Below, in pieces: positions 62,174-64,000 of a stretch of 64,000 nt of DNA. This stretch comes from Chryseobacterium sp. (lineage in GTDB: Bacteria; Bacteroidota; Bacteroidia; Flavobacteriales; Weeksellaceae). The translations under genes were made by a program, and so were the position numbers. The stretch covers positions 248,001 through 312,000 of the forward strand of contig NZ_JAFAJM010000019.1 of assembly GCF_019236175.1 (NCBI RefSeq). Reading direction: 5' to 3'. The notes beneath the pieces are model-generated. The model did no database searches. It saw only the letters and a list, made by a program, of their open reading frames with translations, and was not told where the DNA came from. Numbering within the stretch: position 1 is the stretch's first letter; every line of letters starts with the position of its first letter.

Positions 62174-62716
62174 TTATACTTTTTCTACTTGCATGTAGCT
62201 TAGCTCCATTGGAGTTTTTCTACCGAAGATCAACACAGAAACTTCAATTTTCTTTTTGTCTTCAAGAATTTTTTCAACAGTACCATTAAATCCATTGAAA
62301 GGTCCGTCAATTACTTTAACGTTTTCACCTACTACGTATGGAATTTCAACGTCACTTGCAAATTCTGAAAGTTCATCCATTCTTCCAAGCATTCTGTTCA
62401 CTTCAGACTTTCTCATGGGAACAGGATCTCCTCCTTTTGTTAAACTTAAGAAAGATATAACTCCCGGAATGTTTTTAATAACGTGAGGAATTTCTCCCAT
62501 CAGATCAGCTTCGATCATTAAGTATCCAGGGTAGTAAGGTCTCTCTTTAGGAACTTTTTTACCGTTTCTAATCTGAATAACCTTTTCCATAGGAATAACC
62601 ACTTGAGTAACGTACTGCTCAAACCCTAGACGTTTGATTTCTGTCTCAATATAGTTTTTCACTTTATTTTCCTGTCCGCTGATTGCTTTCAGCACATACC
62701 ATTTCAATTCGCTCAT
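62174..62716 (-). CDS. nusG: Transcription termination/antitermination factor
   Basis: A 180-residue NusG. The N-terminal NGN domain (KWYVLKAISGQENKVKNYIE, YYPGYLMIEADL) and the C-terminal KOW motif (GENVKVIDGPFNGFNGTVEKI) are present. It couples RNA polymerase to Rho or ribosomes. It follows secE by 19 bp. In most bacteria rplK is next, but here the transcript ends and three exported-protein genes intervene. Confidence 0.96.
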   Translation of the reverse strand: MSELKWYVLKAISGQENKVKNYIETEIKRLGFEQYVTQVVIPMEKVIQIRNGKKVPKERPYYPGYLMIEADLMGEIPHVIKNIPGVISFLSLTKGGDPVPMRKSEVNRMLGRMDELSEFASDVEIPYVVGENVKVIDGPFNGFNGTVEKILEDKKKIEVSVLIFGRKTPMELSYMQVEKV

Positions 62717-62735
62717 TATGGGAAAACACTTTTAA

Positions 62736-62942
62736 TTAATTGAACAAGTTGATTAGCATTCCTATGATGTTGCTGATTGCTTTTGAAAACAATTCATCAA
62801 CTCCAAAGGTAAACAATGCCAGAATTACTGTCGCAATAGTCACTACAATTGTAGAAGACTGAAGGTCAGCCCATTTTGGCCATTCAACTTTATGTCTGAA
62901 TTCGTTATAAGAACCTTTTAAAAAATCGACAAATGAACTCAT
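62736..62942 (-). CDS. secE: Preprotein translocase subunit SecE
   Basis: A 68-residue protein with a single C-terminal membrane segment (TIVVTIATVILALFTFGVDELF) preceded by the amphipathic helix FVDFLKGSYNEFRHKVEWP, with the conserved W-P that docks at SecY. It lies right after tRNA-Trp, as is usual in Bacteroidota. Confidence 0.95.
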   Translation of the reverse strand: MSSFVDFLKGSYNEFRHKVEWPKWADLQSSTIVVTIATVILALFTFGVDELFSKAISNIIGMLINLFN

Positions 62943-62954
62943 AATTTATATTTG

Positions 62955-63025
62955 CACGGGCACAAGGATTCGAACCCTGATCAACGGTTTTGGAGACCGG
63001 TATCCTACCATTGGACGATGCCCGT
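62955..63025 (-). tRNA. tRNA-Trp (CCA anticodon)
   Basis: A 71-nt cloverleaf on the minus strand: acceptor stem ACGGGCA with TGCCCGT, U8, D-arm GTCC-AATGGTA-GGAT, anticodon loop CTCCAAA with anticodon CCA reading UGG, T-arm with GTTCGAATC and discriminator G. The 3' CCA is not encoded. It lies between tuf and secE. Confidence 0.93.
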
Positions 63026-63030
63026 AGATT

Positions 63031-63069
63031 AAAAAGCTCCGTAAAGAAGTTCCTTACGGAAGCTTTTTA
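63031..63069 (-). terminator. Hairpin between tuf and tRNA-Trp
   Basis: A long imperfect stem, aaaaagct-ccgtaa with ttacgg-a-agctttt. On the minus strand it is followed by T-rich sequence, so it may separate or attenuate tuf transcription from the tRNA-secE-nusG part. Confidence 0.7.
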
Positions 63070-63081
63070 TATTTTAAGATA

Positions 63082-64000
63082 TTAATCTAAGATTTCAGTA
63101 ACCTGACCTGAACCAACTGTTCTACCTCCTTCTCTGATCGCGAATCTAAGACCCTCGTTAAGAGCGATTGGTTGTAACAATTCCACAGTGATCTCTAAGT
63201 TATCACCAGGCATTACCATTTCTACACCTTCTGGTAAGAAGATCTCACCTGTAACGTCAGTAGTTCTTACGTAGAACTGAGGACGGTATTTGTTGTGGAA
63301 TGGAGTGTGACGTCCACCTTCTTCTTTAGAAAGGATATAAACAGATGCTTTGAATTTTTTGTGTGGCTTCACAGAATCTTTCTTAGCGATAACCATACCT
63401 CTCTTGATGTCAGTTTTTTCAATACCTCTCAACAATAGACCTACGTTATCACCAGCTTCACCTCTGTCTAGGATTTTTCTGAACATCTCAACTCCTGTAA
63501 TTGTAGAAGTTAATTTTTCTTCACCCATACCAACGATATCAACTGGATCACCAGTGTTGATAACACCAGCCTCGATTCTACCAGTTGCTACAGTACCTCT
63601 ACCTGTAATAGAGAATACGTCTTCAATTGGCATCAAGAATGGCTTCTCAGTATCTCTTACCGGCTCGTCGATCCACTCATCAACTGCATCCATTAATGCT
63701 TCAACAGTTTTGAACCACTTATCTTCTGAGTCACCGTTAGTAGCTGCAGTAAGTGCTCCAAGAGCTGAACCTTGGATTACTGGAGAGTTATCTCCATCAA
63801 AGTCATAAGTAGCTAATAGATCTCTAAGTTCCATTTCAACAAGTTCTAACAATTCTGGATCATCCACCATGTCAACTTTGTTCATGAAAACAACAATCTT
63901 AGGTACGTTTACCTGACGGCAAAGTAGGATATGTTCTCTAGTTTGAGGCATTGGACCATCAGTTGCAGCACATACTACGATAGCTCCATCCATCTGAGCA
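63082..64000 (-). CDS. tuf: Elongation factor Tu (C-terminal part, truncated by window edge)
   Basis: About 306 residues of EF-Tu are present. The N-terminus, with the GTP-binding P-loop (about 90 residues), lies beyond the right edge. The visible NKVDMVDD segment is the NKxD guanine-specificity motif, followed by domain 2 (FSITGRGTVATGRIE) and domain 3 (the HTPFHNKYRPQFYVRTTDVTG region) to the natural C-terminus. It brings aminoacyl-tRNA to the ribosome. Confidence 0.97.
   Translation of the reverse strand, partial: AQMDGAIVVCAATDGPMPQTREHILLCRQVNVPKIVVFMNKVDMVDDPELLELVEMELRDLLATYDFDGDNSPVIQGSALGALTAATNGDSEDKWFKTVEALMDAVDEWIDEPVRDTEKPFLMPIEDVFSITGRGTVATGRIEAGVINTGDPVDIVGMGEEKLTSTITGVEMFRKILDRGEAGDNVGLLLRGIEKTDIKRGMVIAKKDSVKPHKKFKASVYILSKEEGGRHTPFHNKYRPQFYVRTTDVTGEIFLPEGVEMVMPGDNLEITVELLQPIALNEGLRFAIREGGRTVGSGQVTEILD

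Noticed and set aside
62955..63025. tRNA-Trp as a phage or island attachment site
   Set aside because: No integrase, no duplicated tRNA end and no mobile genes are near it. The surrounding genes are core.

Overview
The window looks like a chromosomal segment of a Bacteroidota/Flavobacteriia bacterium, most like Chryseobacterium or a close relative. The signs are an AT-rich genome, type IX secretion (T9SS) C-terminal sorting domains, SusC/SusD, many exported proteins that begin 'AQVGINT..P..TLDV', and promoters of the Bacteroidota type (TTTG about 19-20 nt upstream of TAnnTTTG). No rRNA, CRISPR array, insertion sequence or phage was seen. Everything was read from sequence alone, so family names are recognition calls and not search results.

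Layout. 1-6.6 kb: FMN riboswitch and ribB, an outer-membrane barrel, a DUF3575-like protein, an unknown protein with an MHS-type transporter. 6.6-12.2 kb: AraC regulator divergent from a DHA2 drug-type exporter, then an overlapping operon of exported hydrolase, ECF sigma factor, 4-TM protein (probable anti-sigma) and methyltransferase. 12.3-21.1 kb: ABC exporter, a decayed small membrane gene, truA, lpxK-PNP, TlpA-like thioredoxin, GNAT, dinB, cytoplasmic-type alpha-amylase. 21.1-21.7 kb: two tandem Cys-rich peptide genes with double-glycine-type leaders. 21.7-30.6 kb: esterase, AraC/cupin/ADH, HxlR/NmrA divergon with tandem operators, ectonucleotidase-like phosphodiesterase, and a GNAT-deaminase-GrpB cluster. 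30.6-36.9 kb: a four-gene unit of T9SS beta-propeller protein, lipoprotein, single-pass membrane protein and TonB-dependent receptor.

37-64 kb (minus strand): the conserved transcription/translation cluster tuf, tRNA-Trp, secE, nusG, rplK, rplA, rplJ, rplL, rpoB, rpoC, DUF3467. It is split twice by surface or secretion genes. Between nusG and rplK sit three tandem divergent paralogues of small exported proteins. Between rplL and rpoB sit about 11 kb: SusC, SusD and a secreted tyrosine-phosphatase-like protein on the plus strand, and two YadA-head-like proteins plus a T9SS calcium-repeat protein on the minus strand. Terminators stand at the breaks, and rplK and rpoB each have a good Bacteroidota promoter, so the cluster appears to be rebuilt as three separate transcription units.

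The best candidates for something undescribed are the Cys-rich leader peptides, the SusCD-phosphatase locus, the T9SS-lipoprotein-TonB receptor operon, and the repeated 'VGINT' paralogue clusters lodged in the ribosomal/RNA polymerase cluster.
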